A stretch of DNA of 64,000 nt from Streptomyces monashensis. Its GTDB lineage: Bacteria; Actinomycetota; Actinomycetes; Streptomycetales; Streptomycetaceae. Positions 17,143 to 25,790 of this stretch are shown here, one piece after another. The notes under the pieces were generated by a model, which ran no database searches, was not told the DNA's origin, and saw only the letters and a program-made list of their open reading frames with translations. Each line of letters starts with the position of its first letter. Position 1 is the stretch's first letter. The position numbers were made by a program, and so were the translations under genes. The DNA is taken from positions 62,001 to 126,000 of the forward strand of contig NZ_MLYO01000010.1 of assembly GCF_001866665.1 (NCBI RefSeq), written 5' to 3'.

Positions 17143-19284
17143 TCATTCGCGTGCGATGCGGGTCAGGTCGGTCGTCAGCGACGCCAGCCAGGAGACGGTG
17201 GCGTAGTACAGGCGCGGCGCGCCGGGCGGTTCGGCGGCGAGTGCGGCGGGTGCCGGTTCGATCCGCGGCACCGGTCCGGTCGGGGTGTCGCCGCCGGGGT
17301 CCAGGGCCGCCGAGACGAGCAGCATCCGCGCGGCCACCCGGTCGCCGAGCCCGCTGACGGACTCGGCCGGCGCGGGCCCGAGTACGGTGAGCGGGGGTTG
17401 CAGCAGGCGTTCGGAGCCCCACAGGGTGTGGTGGCCGGCCATCAGCGTGGCCTGCCAGTCCACATGGCGCGGTACGGTCCCGCCCGGCCGCCCGCCGAAC
17501 GGCACCTGTTCGCACTGGAACTGGGCGTAGGCGGACTCGGCGAGGACGATCGCGCGTTGCAGCGAGGGGTGTCCCGGTGCCCCGGTCGGTGCGCTTCCGG
17601 CGCCGGTGCCCGCCACGGAGGCGCCGGTCGCGACGACGATCTCGGCCGCCCGGCGCAGGAGTTCGGCCGCGGCACGGTGCATCTCGTCATGGGCGCCGCG
17701 GGGCCAGGCGAGCACGCCGAAGACGGCGCCGACAGCGCTGCCGATCAGCACGTCCAGCACCCGCTCCTCCGCCAACTTCCAGGTGGACGTGGTGAGTTGG
17801 GCGAAGACCAGGGCCACGAGCACGGTGAACAGTCCCTGCGCCCAGCCGACGCCCTTGACCGGCCCCACGGTGAAGGCGAACAGCATCCAGGCCGGCAGGA
17901 CGACGGCGTAGACCGCGGTGTGGGTGCCGGCAAGGGTCAGCGCCCCGGCGGTGACCAGGGCTCCGGCCAGCGTGCCCACGAGGGCCGCGCGGATGGTGCT
18001 CCAGGTCTCGCCCATGGTGGTCCGGGTGAGGCTGAGGGTCGCCAGCATGGCCCAGAATCCATGGGGCAGCGTGTCCACCCCGGCCACGAGCCGGGCGGCG
18101 GTCAGGGCCAGGGCGATACGGACCGCGTTCTGGAAGAACACCGACCGGCGACCGGCATGATGGCGCACCCGGTGCCACCACAGCACGGGTGCCCGGCTGC
18201 TGGCGTACCAGAAGCGGCTCTGCCCGGTCTCCACCGACGCGTGCCGGCCGCGCACGGCCAGATCGACGGCCGTGCCGAGGGCGAGGGCTGCGTCGGCGAT
18301 CTCCAGCACGGCCGCGTGCCGGCGCAGCACGGCGGGCGGGAGGTCCGGTGGTGCGGCACCGGGGCCACATGCCGCGGAGGCCGCCGCTACGCGGGCGCGT
18401 GCGGCGGCCAGTTCGGCGTACGGCGTCACCGGCGGCCGCCCGGTGCGCAGACAGGTCGCGGCCGCCGCGGCCAGCGCCGCCACCGCGCGCAGGACGGCGG
18501 TCACCTCGGGGCCGGGCCGCCCGTCCGGCGCGGCGGGCAGATCGGCGAGACGGCTGAGGAGGGTGCGCGCGACGAGGCCGGTGTGGGCGAGGGCGCGGTC
18601 GCGCACCCCCGGTCCGGCCGGGCGCTCCGCCTCCGGCACGGACAGGGACCGCAGCGTCCGGCCGGTCTCGTGGGCCAGACGGACGTCGGTGTCGGTCAGG
18701 GCGTGGGGCGCGGTGGCGAGGAGCATGGCGCAGTGCGCGGCCACGCGTGCGGCGTCGGCGGCCCGCTCTCGGTAGGACGGCGGGGCGGGTTCGGGGAAGA
18801 GCAGCGCCTCGGCGGCGACGAGCAGGACGAGCCCGGTGGTCGTACCGGCCAGGCGCTCCGCGAGTGTGCCGGGCGCGTAGGGCGGGAACGACGGGAGGAT
18901 GTAGAGGAGTTGCAGGCCCGGCGCGGCTCCCGCGAGGCGTGGTCCGCCGACGGCGGCGAAGGCCAGCGCGAAGCCGACCGCGAGCATGCCGACGACGGCG
19001 CTCCAGGTCCGTACCGACAGCCAGGTGCCGACGACGACCAGCAGCCAGCACACCGGCAGCAGCCGCAGCACCATGACAGCCCGCTGCCGCCCGGTGCCGG
19101 GGATCCTGGCGAGTCCGCCGAGGGCCACGGCGGCGAACAGGGCGTAGGTGGCCCCGACCGGGCGGTCGAGGCCGTAGCGGAACAGGTAGAACCCGGCCGC
19201 GGCGACCAGCGTCACCCGGACCGCCTGCCGGCCCGAGGCTGCGTAGTCCGCCAGGGTGTGGCGGGAAGGGACTCGACGGCCCAC
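17143..19284 (-). CDS. FUSC family membrane protein
   Basis: About 713 residues in the classic FUSC/aromatic-acid-exporter layout: two blocks of hydrophobic helices (roughly 20-170 and 380-530), each followed by a soluble region. Typical pieces are the start of the first block (TLVAAAGFYLFRYGL) and the second block (FFQNAVRIALALTAARL, PHGFWAMLATLSLTRTT). Members move fusaric or other aromatic acids or act on cell-envelope precursors; the cargo here is unknown. The GTG start has a weak GGGGCGA upstream. Starts 70 bases downstream of the pxpC stop on the same strand, so it could be read through from the 5-oxoproline operon, but its link to that pathway is unproven. Confidence 0.87.
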   Translation of the reverse strand: MGRRVPSRHTLADYAASGRQAVRVTLVAAAGFYLFRYGLDRPVGATYALFAAVALGGLARIPGTGRQRAVMVLRLLPVCWLLVVVGTWLSVRTWSAVVGMLAVGFALAFAAVGGPRLAGAAPGLQLLYILPSFPPYAPGTLAERLAGTTTGLVLLVAAEALLFPEPAPPSYRERAADAARVAAHCAMLLATAPHALTDTDVRLAHETGRTLRSLSVPEAERPAGPGVRDRALAHTGLVARTLLSRLADLPAAPDGRPGPEVTAVLRAVAALAAAAATCLRTGRPPVTPYAELAAARARVAAASAACGPGAAPPDLPPAVLRRHAAVLEIADAALALGTAVDLAVRGRHASVETGQSRFWYASSRAPVLWWHRVRHHAGRRSVFFQNAVRIALALTAARLVAGVDTLPHGFWAMLATLSLTRTTMGETWSTIRAALVGTLAGALVTAGALTLAGTHTAVYAVVLPAWMLFAFTVGPVKGVGWAQGLFTVLVALVFAQLTTSTWKLAEERVLDVLIGSAVGAVFGVLAWPRGAHDEMHRAAAELLRRAAEIVVATGASVAGTGAGSAPTGAPGHPSLQRAIVLAESAYAQFQCEQVPFGGRPGGTVPRHVDWQATLMAGHHTLWGSERLLQPPLTVLGPAPAESVSGLGDRVAARMLLVSAALDPGGDTPTGPVPRIEPAPAALAAEPPGAPRLYYATVSWLASLTTDLTRIARE

Positions 19285-19354
19285 GCCTACAGAATCGCCC
19301 CGCGCCGGTTCCCCGGCATGTCGCGGCCGCTCCGGCGCAGCGGCGGGCCGGGGG

Positions 19355-20212
19355 TCAGCCCGGGGTGAAGCGGACCGGCGTGCCCGCCGCGGCCTGGGCG
19401 GCCGCCGCGAGGGCGGGTTCCGCGACGACGCCGATGACCGGGTAGCCGCCGGTGGTCGGGTGGTCGTGCAGGAACACCACCGGGCGGCCGTCGGGGGGCA
19501 CCTGTACCGCGCCGAGCACCATGCCCTCGCTGGGCAGTTCGCCGCCCGACACACGTTCCAGCGGCGGACCCTCGGTGCGCAGGCCGATGCGGTTGCTGTG
19601 CTGCGAGACGCGGTACGTCGCCGAGGTGAGGGTGCGCAGCGCCGCGGCGGTGAACCAGTCGGCGCGGGGGCCGAGCCGCAGCGGGAGCGTCAGCTCGGCG
19701 GGCGGCGCGGGCCAGGGGGCGAGGTCGGTGCGGGGCGGCTGCGGGGCGGCGGCGCCCAGCGGGAGGACGTCCCCGGCACGCAGCGGGGCCGGGCCCAGTC
19801 CGGACAGCAGGTCGGCCGAGCGGCTGCCGAGGACGGGCGCGACGGCGATGCCGCCGAGGACGGCCACGTAGGAGCGCACGCCCGCCGTCACGGCGCCCAC
19901 GTCGAGGACGGCGCCCGCGGGCACCCGCACGGGTGCTCCCCAGGCTGCCGCCCGTCCGTCGACGCTCACCGGGCAGGGCGCGCCGCCGACGACGACGGTC
20001 ACGGTGCGGCCGGGGCGCAGGGCGCAGCCGGTGAGGGTGGTCTCCAGGGCGGCGGCGTCGGGGGCGTTGCCGAGCAGCCGGTTGGCCAGGACCAGTGCGG
20101 GGGCGTCGAGGGCACCGGAGCGGGGGACGCCGAGGTGGGCGTGGCCGCGCCGGCCGGTGTCCTGGACCGTGGTGAGGGCGCCGGGGCGTACGACGGTGAG
20201 GGTGGCGGTCAC
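19355..20212 (-). CDS. pxpC: 5-oxoprolinase subunit C (biotin-dependent carboxyltransferase-like, KipA/AHS2)
   Basis: 285 residues. It carries the conserved VQDTGRRGHAHLGVPRSG and the later NRIGLRTEGPPLER and SEGMVLGAVQVPPDGRPV motifs. In the PxpABC complex, subunits B and C activate 5-oxoproline with ATP and PxpA opens it to glutamate. The GTG start overlaps the pxpB stop in GTGA, so the two are translationally coupled. Gene order pxpA-pxpB-pxpC fits an operon read on the minus strand. Confidence 0.95.
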   Translation of the reverse strand: MTATLTVVRPGALTTVQDTGRRGHAHLGVPRSGALDAPALVLANRLLGNAPDAAALETTLTGCALRPGRTVTVVVGGAPCPVSVDGRAAAWGAPVRVPAGAVLDVGAVTAGVRSYVAVLGGIAVAPVLGSRSADLLSGLGPAPLRAGDVLPLGAAAPQPPRTDLAPWPAPPAELTLPLRLGPRADWFTAAALRTLTSATYRVSQHSNRIGLRTEGPPLERVSGGELPSEGMVLGAVQVPPDGRPVVFLHDHPTTGGYPVIGVVAEPALAAAAQAAAGTPVRFTPG

Positions 20213-20856
20213 GCCGTACCGCCGCCTTCGGCCACGAACCGGACGCGCGTGCCCGGTGTCAGCAGGGCGGGTTCGTCGCGGGTGAGGTCCCACAGCCGGG
20301 TCGGGTCGGGCATGGTGCCGATCAGCTGCCAGCCGCCGGGGGTGGCGCGCGGATACACCGCGCTGTAGGGGCCGGCGAGGGCGACCGCGCCGGCCGGGAC
20401 GCGGGTGCGGGGCGTGTCGTGGCGCGGGACGTGCAGTTCGGCCGGCAGCCCGGTGAGGTAGCCGAAGCCGGGGGCGAATCCGCAGAAGGCGACGCGGTAG
20501 GTGGCGCAGGAGTGCCGTGCGCCGACCTCGTCGACGCCGACCTGCCAGAGGTCGGCCACCCGGGCGAGGTCGGGGCCGTCGTAGCGCACGGGGATCTCGA
20601 CGACCTCTCCGTCGTCGGCGGTGCGGGCGGGCACGGCCCAGTCGGCGATGCGGCGGGCGAGTTCCGCGGGGCGCGGGACGCCGTCGAGGAGGACCGTCCG
20701 TGCGCCGGGCACGATCTCCTCGACGGGCAGGGTGCCGGCCGCGCGGCGCCGCAGCAGTTCGGCGTGGAAGGCTCCGGTGCGTTCGGCGTCCGGGAGTTCG
20801 ACGAGCAGGGCGTGCCGTCCGGCGAGGCGCACGGTGAGGAGCCGGTTCCCGGTCAC
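20209..20856 (-). CDS. pxpB: 5-oxoprolinase subunit B (KipI/AHS1 domain)
   Basis: 215 residues with the AHS1 signatures VPVRYDGPDLARVA (here IPVRYDGPDLARVA) and CGFAPGFGYLTGLP. It forms the ATP-dependent half of the 5-oxoprolinase with PxpC; in Bacillus the homologue KipI also inhibits a kinase. GTG start overlaps the pxpA stop by GTGA, and the stop overlaps the pxpC start the same way. The longer reading frame upstream lies inside pxpA and is not used. Confidence 0.94.
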   Translation of the reverse strand: MTGNRLLTVRLAGRHALLVELPDAERTGAFHAELLRRRAAGTLPVEEIVPGARTVLLDGVPRPAELARRIADWAVPARTADDGEVVEIPVRYDGPDLARVADLWQVGVDEVGARHSCATYRVAFCGFAPGFGYLTGLPAELHVPRHDTPRTRVPAGAVALAGPYSAVYPRATPGGWQLIGTMPDPTRLWDLTRDEPALLTPGTRVRFVAEGGGTA

Positions 20857-21605
20857 GCGAAGGCCCCGACCTCGACCCCGGCCGCGTCGAGGGCCGCGCG
20901 CACGCGGGCCGCGATCCGGGCGGCGCCCGGGGTGTCGCCGTGCACGCACAGGGAGCGGGCGGCCACGGCGACGCTCGTCCCGTCCGCGGTCCGGACCGCG
21001 CCGTCCAGGGCGAGGGCGAGCGAGCGCCGGACCACCTCGTCCTCGTCGGTGACCACGGCATGGGGCTCGCGGCGCGGCACGAGTGTGCCCTCGGGGGTGT
21101 AGGCGCGGTCCGCGAAGGCCTCGGGCACGGCGATCAGGCCCGCGTCCGCGGCGGCGGCGAGCAGCCGCGATCCGGGCAGGCCGAGCACGGGCAGCGCCCC
21201 GTCGGCCAGTCGGACGCCCGCGATCACGGCGGCGGCCTGTTCGGCGTCGTGCACGGTGCGGTTGTAGAGGGCGCCGTGCGGCTTGACGTACGCCACCTCG
21301 GCCCCGGCGGCCCGGGCGAAGACGCGCAGCGCCCCTATCTGGTAGGCCACTTCGGCCGCGAGTTCGTCCGCGGGGACGTCCATGGCGCGCCGGCCGAAGC
21401 CGGCCAGGTCGCGGTAGGACACCTGGGCTCCGATCCGTACGCCGCGCTCGGCGGCGAGGTCGCAGATGCGGCGCATCACGGAGGGGTCGCCCGCATGGAA
21501 GCCGCAGGCGACGTTGGCGCTGGTCACGACGGTGAGCAGGGCGTCGTCGTCGGTGAGGGTCCAGCGGCCGAAGCCCTCCCCGAGGTCCGCGTTGAGGTCG
21601 ATCAC
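20853..21605 (-). CDS. pxpA: 5-oxoprolinase subunit A (LamB/YcsF family)
   Basis: 250 residues with the family motifs DLNADLGEGFG at the N-terminus, VACGFHAGDP, YVKPHGALYN and CVHGDTPGA. It completes the ATP-dependent conversion of 5-oxoproline to glutamate. The GTG chosen gives the usual VIDLNADLGE start. There is no ribosome site before it; instead a TACGTT -10 box ends six bases upstream, so the transcript is probably leaderless. First gene of pxpABC, divergent from the DUF969/DUF979/pcp set. Confidence 0.95.
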   Translation of the reverse strand: MIDLNADLGEGFGRWTLTDDDALLTVVTSANVACGFHAGDPSVMRRICDLAAERGVRIGAQVSYRDLAGFGRRAMDVPADELAAEVAYQIGALRVFARAAGAEVAYVKPHGALYNRTVHDAEQAAAVIAGVRLADGALPVLGLPGSRLLAAAADAGLIAVPEAFADRAYTPEGTLVPRREPHAVVTDEDEVVRRSLALALDGAVRTADGTSVAVAARSLCVHGDTPGAARIAARVRAALDAAGVEVGAFA

Positions 21606-21611
21606 AGGGGG

Positions 21612-21641
21612 AACGTAGTCGATCGTTGAACGATCCGACAA
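21612..21641 (-). promoter_or_regulatory. Putative pxpA promoter with embedded palindromic operator
   Basis: Read on the minus strand: TTGTCG (21641-21636), an 18-base spacer, then TACGTT (21617-21612), and the pxpA GTG six bases later. The palindrome GATCGTTGAACGATC (21621-21635) sits inside the spacer, where a bound repressor would block RNA polymerase. The same palindrome occurs in the divergent promoter 54 bases away. Confidence 0.7.
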
Positions 21642-21668
21642 GGAATCAATCAGTTCTGGTACCAACTC

Positions 21669-21698
21669 TTGTTCGATCGTTGAACGATCCCCTAGGGT
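21669..21698 (+). promoter_or_regulatory. Putative DUF969 promoter with embedded palindromic operator
   Basis: TTGTTC (21669-21674), an 18-base spacer, then TAGGGT (21693-21698). The palindrome GATCGTTGAACGATC at 21675-21689 occupies the spacer, exactly as in the opposing pxpA promoter. The layout suggests one repressor, possibly GntR-family, controlling both operons; no regulator gene is adjacent in this window. Confidence 0.65.
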
Positions 21699-21781
21699 CC
21701 GGGCATCCCTCCCGGATCCGGACCTCCCGGATCCGCACCACCCGGGCGTCCCGCCCCGTCCCCCGCGAAGAAGGCCGCCGC

Positions 21782-22501
21782 ATGATCGTTCTCCTCGGCG
21801 TGGTCGTGGTGATCCTCGGCTTCGTCACGCGCCGCAATCCCGTCCTCGTGGTGGGCGTCGCCGGTGTCTTCACCGGGCTGATCGGCGGAATGGACCCGCT
21901 GGAGGTCCTCGCGGCCTTCGGCCGGTCCTTCGCCGACAGCCGGTCGGTCACCGTCTTCGCCGTCGCGCTGCCCGTGATCGGCCTGCTGGAACGCTACGGC
22001 CTGCGCGAACAGGCCCGCCGCCTCATCGGCCGGCTCACCGGGCTCAGCACCGGCCGGTTCCTCACCGTCTATCTGCTGGTCCGTCAGGTCACCGCCGCCC
22101 TCGGCCTCACCAGCATCTGCGGTCCCGCGCAGACCGTACGGCCGCTCGTCGCACCCATGGCCGAGGCCGCCGCCGAGCGCACCACGGGCGCCCAACTGCC
22201 GGACCGCCTGCGCGAGAAGGTGCGCTCCTACGCCGCGTCGGCCGACACCGTGGGCCTGTTCTTCGGCGAGGACTGCTTCATCGCCATCGGCTCGATCCTG
22301 CTGATCACCGGGTTCGTGAACTCGACGTACCACCAGAACCTCGAACCGACCCAGCTGGCGGTGTGGGCCATCCCGCTCGCCGTCTGCGCCTTCCTCGTCC
22401 ACGGTGCCCGACTCCTGCTCCTGGACCGGCAGTTGGAGCGCCAGATGGCCCTCGCCCACGCCGAGCACGATGTGCCGCTGCCGAAGGGAACCGACAAGTG
22501 A
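21782..22501 (+). CDS. DUF969 membrane protein, probable transporter subunit
   Basis: 239 residues, hydrophobic throughout with about six membrane segments. It has the DUF969 pattern RRNPVLVVGVAGVFTGLIGG, LERYGLREQARRLIGR and ADTVGLFFGEDCFIAIGS. DUF969 and DUF979 proteins are usually encoded side by side and near pcp and pxp genes, so a role in taking up 5-oxoproline or pyroglutamyl peptides is likely from context, but not shown. AAGAAGG precedes the ATG. The stop overlaps the DUF979 start by GTGA. Confidence 0.88.
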   Translation: MIVLLGVVVVILGFVTRRNPVLVVGVAGVFTGLIGGMDPLEVLAAFGRSFADSRSVTVFAVALPVIGLLERYGLREQARRLIGRLTGLSTGRFLTVYLLVRQVTAALGLTSICGPAQTVRPLVAPMAEAAAERTTGAQLPDRLREKVRSYAASADTVGLFFGEDCFIAIGSILLITGFVNSTYHQNLEPTQLAVWAIPLAVCAFLVHGARLLLLDRQLERQMALAHAEHDVPLPKGTDK

Positions 22502-23472
22502 TCAAGGTCGAATGGCTCTACTGGCTGGTGGGCCTCGTCTTCGTCGTCATGGCCGTGCAGATGGCTGCCGACCGCAGCAACCCCAGGCGGTGGACCTCCG
22601 CCGCCTTCTGGGGTCTGCTCGGACTCACCTTCCCCTACGGCACCGGAGTCGCCAACGCCACCGCGCACAACGGCGGTTGGACGCTGCCCGCCGAACCGCT
22701 GGGCCTCGCCGTCCTCGCCCTGATCGTGCTCGCCGGGTTCAACTTCCTCGGCAAGGGCGAGCCCGTCACCAGCACCGCTCAGGAGCGCGAGGCCTCCGCG
22801 ACCCGGCTCGGCAGCAGGATCTTCGTCCCCGCGCTGACCATCCCGCTCGTCGCGATCGTGTGCGCCTCCGTGCTCGACACCTCCGGCCTGTTCGAGACGG
22901 GCAAGGCCACGCTGATCGGACTCGGGGTCGGCTGTCTGGCCGCCCTCGTCGTCGGCATGCTGGTCACCGGCGAGCGCAGGCTGTCGGTGCCGCTGCACTC
23001 CGGCCGCTCCATGCTGGAGGCGATGGGCTCCGCCCTGCTGCTGCCCCAGCTCCTCGCCGTGCTCGGCTCGATCTTCGCGCTGGCCGGAGTCGGCACGCAG
23101 GTCGGCAGGATCGTGCACGGCATCCTGCCCGACAACTCCACCTACCTTGCCGTGGTGGCGTACTGCGTCGGCATGTTCCTGTTCACGGTGATCATGGGCA
23201 ACGCGTTCGCCGCGTTCCCGGTGATGACCGCGGCCATCGGCTGGCCCGTCCTCATCGAGCAGATGCACGGCAACGAAGCGGCCGTCCTCGCGATCGGCAT
23301 GCTGGCCGGCTTCGCGGGGACCCTGTGCACACCGATGGCCGCCAACTTCAACATCGTCCCGGCCACCCTGCTCGAGCTCAAGGACCAGTACGGCCCCATC
23401 AAGGCCCAGCTCCCGACGGCGCTGCCGCTGCTGGTCTGCGCCACCGTGATCATGGCGCTGTTCGCGTTCTGA
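22498..23472 (+). CDS. DUF979 membrane protein, probable transporter subunit
   Basis: 324 residues with about nine hydrophobic segments. It shows the DUF979 features WLYWLVGLVFVVMAVQM at the N-terminus, HSGRSMLEAMGSALLLPQLL and MGNAFAAFPVMTAAIG. GTG start coupled to DUF969 (GTGA overlap). Works presumably as a two-part permease with DUF969. The pcp gene follows 62 bases downstream in the same direction. Confidence 0.88.
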   Translation: MIKVEWLYWLVGLVFVVMAVQMAADRSNPRRWTSAAFWGLLGLTFPYGTGVANATAHNGGWTLPAEPLGLAVLALIVLAGFNFLGKGEPVTSTAQEREASATRLGSRIFVPALTIPLVAIVCASVLDTSGLFETGKATLIGLGVGCLAALVVGMLVTGERRLSVPLHSGRSMLEAMGSALLLPQLLAVLGSIFALAGVGTQVGRIVHGILPDNSTYLAVVAYCVGMFLFTVIMGNAFAAFPVMTAAIGWPVLIEQMHGNEAAVLAIGMLAGFAGTLCTPMAANFNIVPATLLELKDQYGPIKAQLPTALPLLVCATVIMALFAF

Positions 23473-23534
23473 CGTGCCGATGGCGTACCGATGACGTGCC
23501 GGCCGCAGACGAATCACCCGATGGAGGAATTGCC

Positions 23535-24185
23535 ATGACCCGCGTGCTCATCACCGGCTTCGCCCCGTTCGACGGCGAGCGCGTGAACCCGTCCTGGCAG
23601 GCGGCCTCCCTCGTGGCCGCCGAGCCGCCGGCCGGGCTGACGGTCACCGCCGCCGAACTGCCGTGCGTCTTCGGCGAGTCCGTCACGGCCCTGCGCGCCG
23701 CCGTCCGCGCGGCCGACCCCGAGCTGGTCCTCTGCCTGGGCCAGGCGGGCGGCCGCCCCGGTGTGACGGTCGAACGCGTCGCCGTCAACCTCGACGACGC
23801 GCGCATCCCCGACAACGCCGGTCACCGGCCCGTCGACGAACCCGTGGTCCCGGGCGGCCCCGCCGCGTACTTCTCGTCCCTCCCCGTGAAGGCCTGCGTC
23901 GCCGCCCTGCGCACGGCCGGTGTGCCCGCCGCCGTCTCGCACACGGCCGGTACGTTCGTGTGCAACCACGTCGCCTACGGTCTGGCCCACCTCATCGCCA
24001 CCGAACTCCCGCACGTCCGGGGCGGTTTCGTCCATGTGCCCTGGGCGCCGGAGCAGGTCACCGACGGCACCGCCCCGGCCCTGGAGCCCGCCACGGTGGC
24101 CCGCGGCCTGCGCGCCCTGCTGGGCATCGCGGCCGCCACCCCCGCGGGCCAGGACCTGAACGTCTCCGAGGGGGCCACCCACTGA
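23535..24185 (+). CDS. pcp: Pyroglutamyl-peptidase I
   Basis: 216 residues, the normal length for this C15 cysteine peptidase. The triad is complete: Glu80 (VERVAVN), Cys143 (GTFVCNHVAYG) and His167 (GGFVHVPW). It removes N-terminal pyroglutamate from peptides, giving the 5-oxoproline that PxpABC converts to glutamate. GGAGG lies 8 bases before the ATG. Third gene of the DUF969-DUF979-pcp operon, so the locus covers uptake, release and breakdown of 5-oxoproline. Confidence 0.96.
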   Translation: MTRVLITGFAPFDGERVNPSWQAASLVAAEPPAGLTVTAAELPCVFGESVTALRAAVRAADPELVLCLGQAGGRPGVTVERVAVNLDDARIPDNAGHRPVDEPVVPGGPAAYFSSLPVKACVAALRTAGVPAAVSHTAGTFVCNHVAYGLAHLIATELPHVRGGFVHVPWAPEQVTDGTAPALEPATVARGLRALLGIAAATPAGQDLNVSEGATH

Positions 24186-24399
24186 CGCCGCCCACCGCAT
24201 ACGGCCCCCTTCACCCGGCTCGCCTTCGCCAACTCCATCCGGGAGTACCCCAGCTTCCCGTCCCGCCGGGCGATTTCACCGGACCAGGACGTACTCGCCG
24301 CCGAGCGCCGGGCGTGCGGGGATGCGGCGCTCGGGCTGGTCCGTGAAGCCGAGCTCCGACCGAGGCGGCCGAAGCCTGCCTCGCCGCCGGTCCGCGCGC

Positions 24400-24909
24400 T
24401 CAGATGCGGAACGGGGCGGCGTAGCGGACGGTGCCGCCGGGCAGGGGGTGGCGCGTGTCGAGGGCGAGGGCCATCAGGGCGTCGTCCGGGACGTCGATGC
24501 TCAGGCCGATCCCGTGGGCCGAGGCGCGGGTGAATCCGAAGCGCGGGTAGTAGTCCGGGTGGCCGAGGACGACCACATGGCGCTCGCCCCGCTCCCGGGC
24601 GGCCCGGAGCACGGCCTGGACCGCGGCGGAACCGGCGCCGGTGCGCTGCCGGTCGGGACGTACGGCGACCGGTGCCAGGCACAGCGCCGGGACGTCGCCG
24701 ATGTGGCAGCGGGTCAGCAGGGCGTACCCGGCCGGTGTGCCGCTGTCGTCGGCGGCCGCCACGGACAGCCCGTCGATCCACGCGGAGTCACCCCGCAGGG
24801 CGTCCACGAGGTCGGCCTCCTCGGCGGTGGGAAACGCGGAGAGGTTGATCTCGCGGACGGCAGGGATGTCGGCGCCGGTCTCGGCGCGGGTGGTCCAGTG
24901 GTGCGGCAT
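24400..24909 (-). CDS. GNAT family N-acetyltransferase
   Basis: 169 residues. It shows the GNAT core with the acetyl-CoA loop VRPDRQRTGAGSAAVQ (R/Q-x-x-G-x-G/A type) and the C-terminal YYPRFGFTRAS typical of the YhbS-like subgroup. Substrate unknown. The ATG start lacks a close Shine-Dalgarno sequence (only GGAG about 12-16 bases away), so the start is less sure than the family. Isolated between pcp and the PAP2 gene. Confidence 0.88.
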   Translation of the reverse strand: MPHHWTTRAETGADIPAVREINLSAFPTAEEADLVDALRGDSAWIDGLSVAAADDSGTPAGYALLTRCHIGDVPALCLAPVAVRPDRQRTGAGSAAVQAVLRAARERGERHVVVLGHPDYYPRFGFTRASAHGIGLSIDVPDDALMALALDTRHPLPGGTVRYAAPFRI

Positions 24910-25105
24910 GAGGGGCGGGGGCTCCGTTTCCCGGTGGGGTTCGTACGAGCGGGGCGCCGACCGTCGCCGACACGGCGCGGCTGCCCGGAACGCTCCGAAA
25001 CGAGCTCTTGACGACCGGAATGCAAGCACACGGGGCCCGGGCTCGGCCACTCGTTCACGAACGACTCCCCACGCCCCTCTCTCACGAACGTCTCCCCGGC
25101 GCCGG

Positions 25106-25777
25106 CTAGGCCGTGAGCAGCGGGCGCAGTGCGCCGGCGCGGAGCCGGTCCACCAGGGGCGGCGCGAACCGGCGCGCCGCGAGCACCGTGGCGAGAGCGA
25201 CGACGCTGCCGACCAGGGCGCCCACGGCGACGTCGTGCGGGTAGTGGGCGCCGACGTAGACACGCGAGGCCCCCATCACGACGGCCGCGAGCAGGGCGAC
25301 GGAACCGAGCCACCTGCCGACGAGGAGGAGCGCCACGGCGAAGGCGAAGGCGACGGTGGTGTGGTTGCTGGGGAAGGCGTAGTCGTCGCGGGCCGGGCAC
25401 GCTTCGATGAGGAAGTCGTGGGGCAGCGCCCGGCACGGCCGGGGCTCCTGGAAGACCATCTTGATCCCGCTGTTCACCACATAGGCGAGGACGACGGCGA
25501 ACGGCACGCCCAGCACGGCGGCCATCGCGGTGCTCCCCTGCCCGCGGGCCCGCCACCAGGCCACCAGCAGGATCAGCGCGAAGATGCCGGTGCCGTACGC
25601 GCTGTACGCGGCCGCGGTCCCGTTCAGCCAGTGCGTATGGCGGGCGAAGTCGGTGACGTCGGTGTAGAGGCCGCCGTCGATGGCCGCGCCGTCGAGTGCC
25701 TGAGCGGTCGGGGAGGAAGTCGTGATCAAGCGGATCTCCGGGGCCGTGGTGCGCGTGGGGCGTGCTCCGGGGAACAC
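25106..25777 (-). CDS. PAP2-family membrane phosphatase
   Basis: 223 residues with the three phosphatase motifs: KMVFQEPRP, PSNHT and SRVYVGAHYPHDV. About five or six membrane helices, with the active site expected at the outer face. Members dephosphorylate undecaprenyl pyrophosphate or other lipid phosphates. The GTG at 25777 has no ribosome site; an in-frame TTG at 25729 is preceded by GGAG at good spacing and may be the true start. Upstream is a dense set of GTGGACGT/GTAGACGT repeats that look regulatory. Confidence 0.87.
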   Translation of the reverse strand: MFPGARPTRTTAPEIRLITTSSPTAQALDGAAIDGGLYTDVTDFARHTHWLNGTAAAYSAYGTGIFALILLVAWWRARGQGSTAMAAVLGVPFAVVLAYVVNSGIKMVFQEPRPCRALPHDFLIEACPARDDYAFPSNHTTVAFAFAVALLLVGRWLGSVALLAAVVMGASRVYVGAHYPHDVAVGALVGSVVALATVLAARRFAPPLVDRLRAGALRPLLTA

Positions 25778-25790
25778 GTCGCGGCACTGA

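Noticed and set aside
16543..19368. A 941-codon plus-strand frame opposite the FUSC gene
   Set aside because: Low-complexity Gly/Arg/His-rich translation, no ribosome site, and the minus strand carries clear FUSC motifs.
19355..21061. A 568-codon minus frame covering pxpB and pxpC
   Set aside because: Only its last 285 codons make sense (PxpC); the first part is an out-of-frame reading of PxpA and PxpB.
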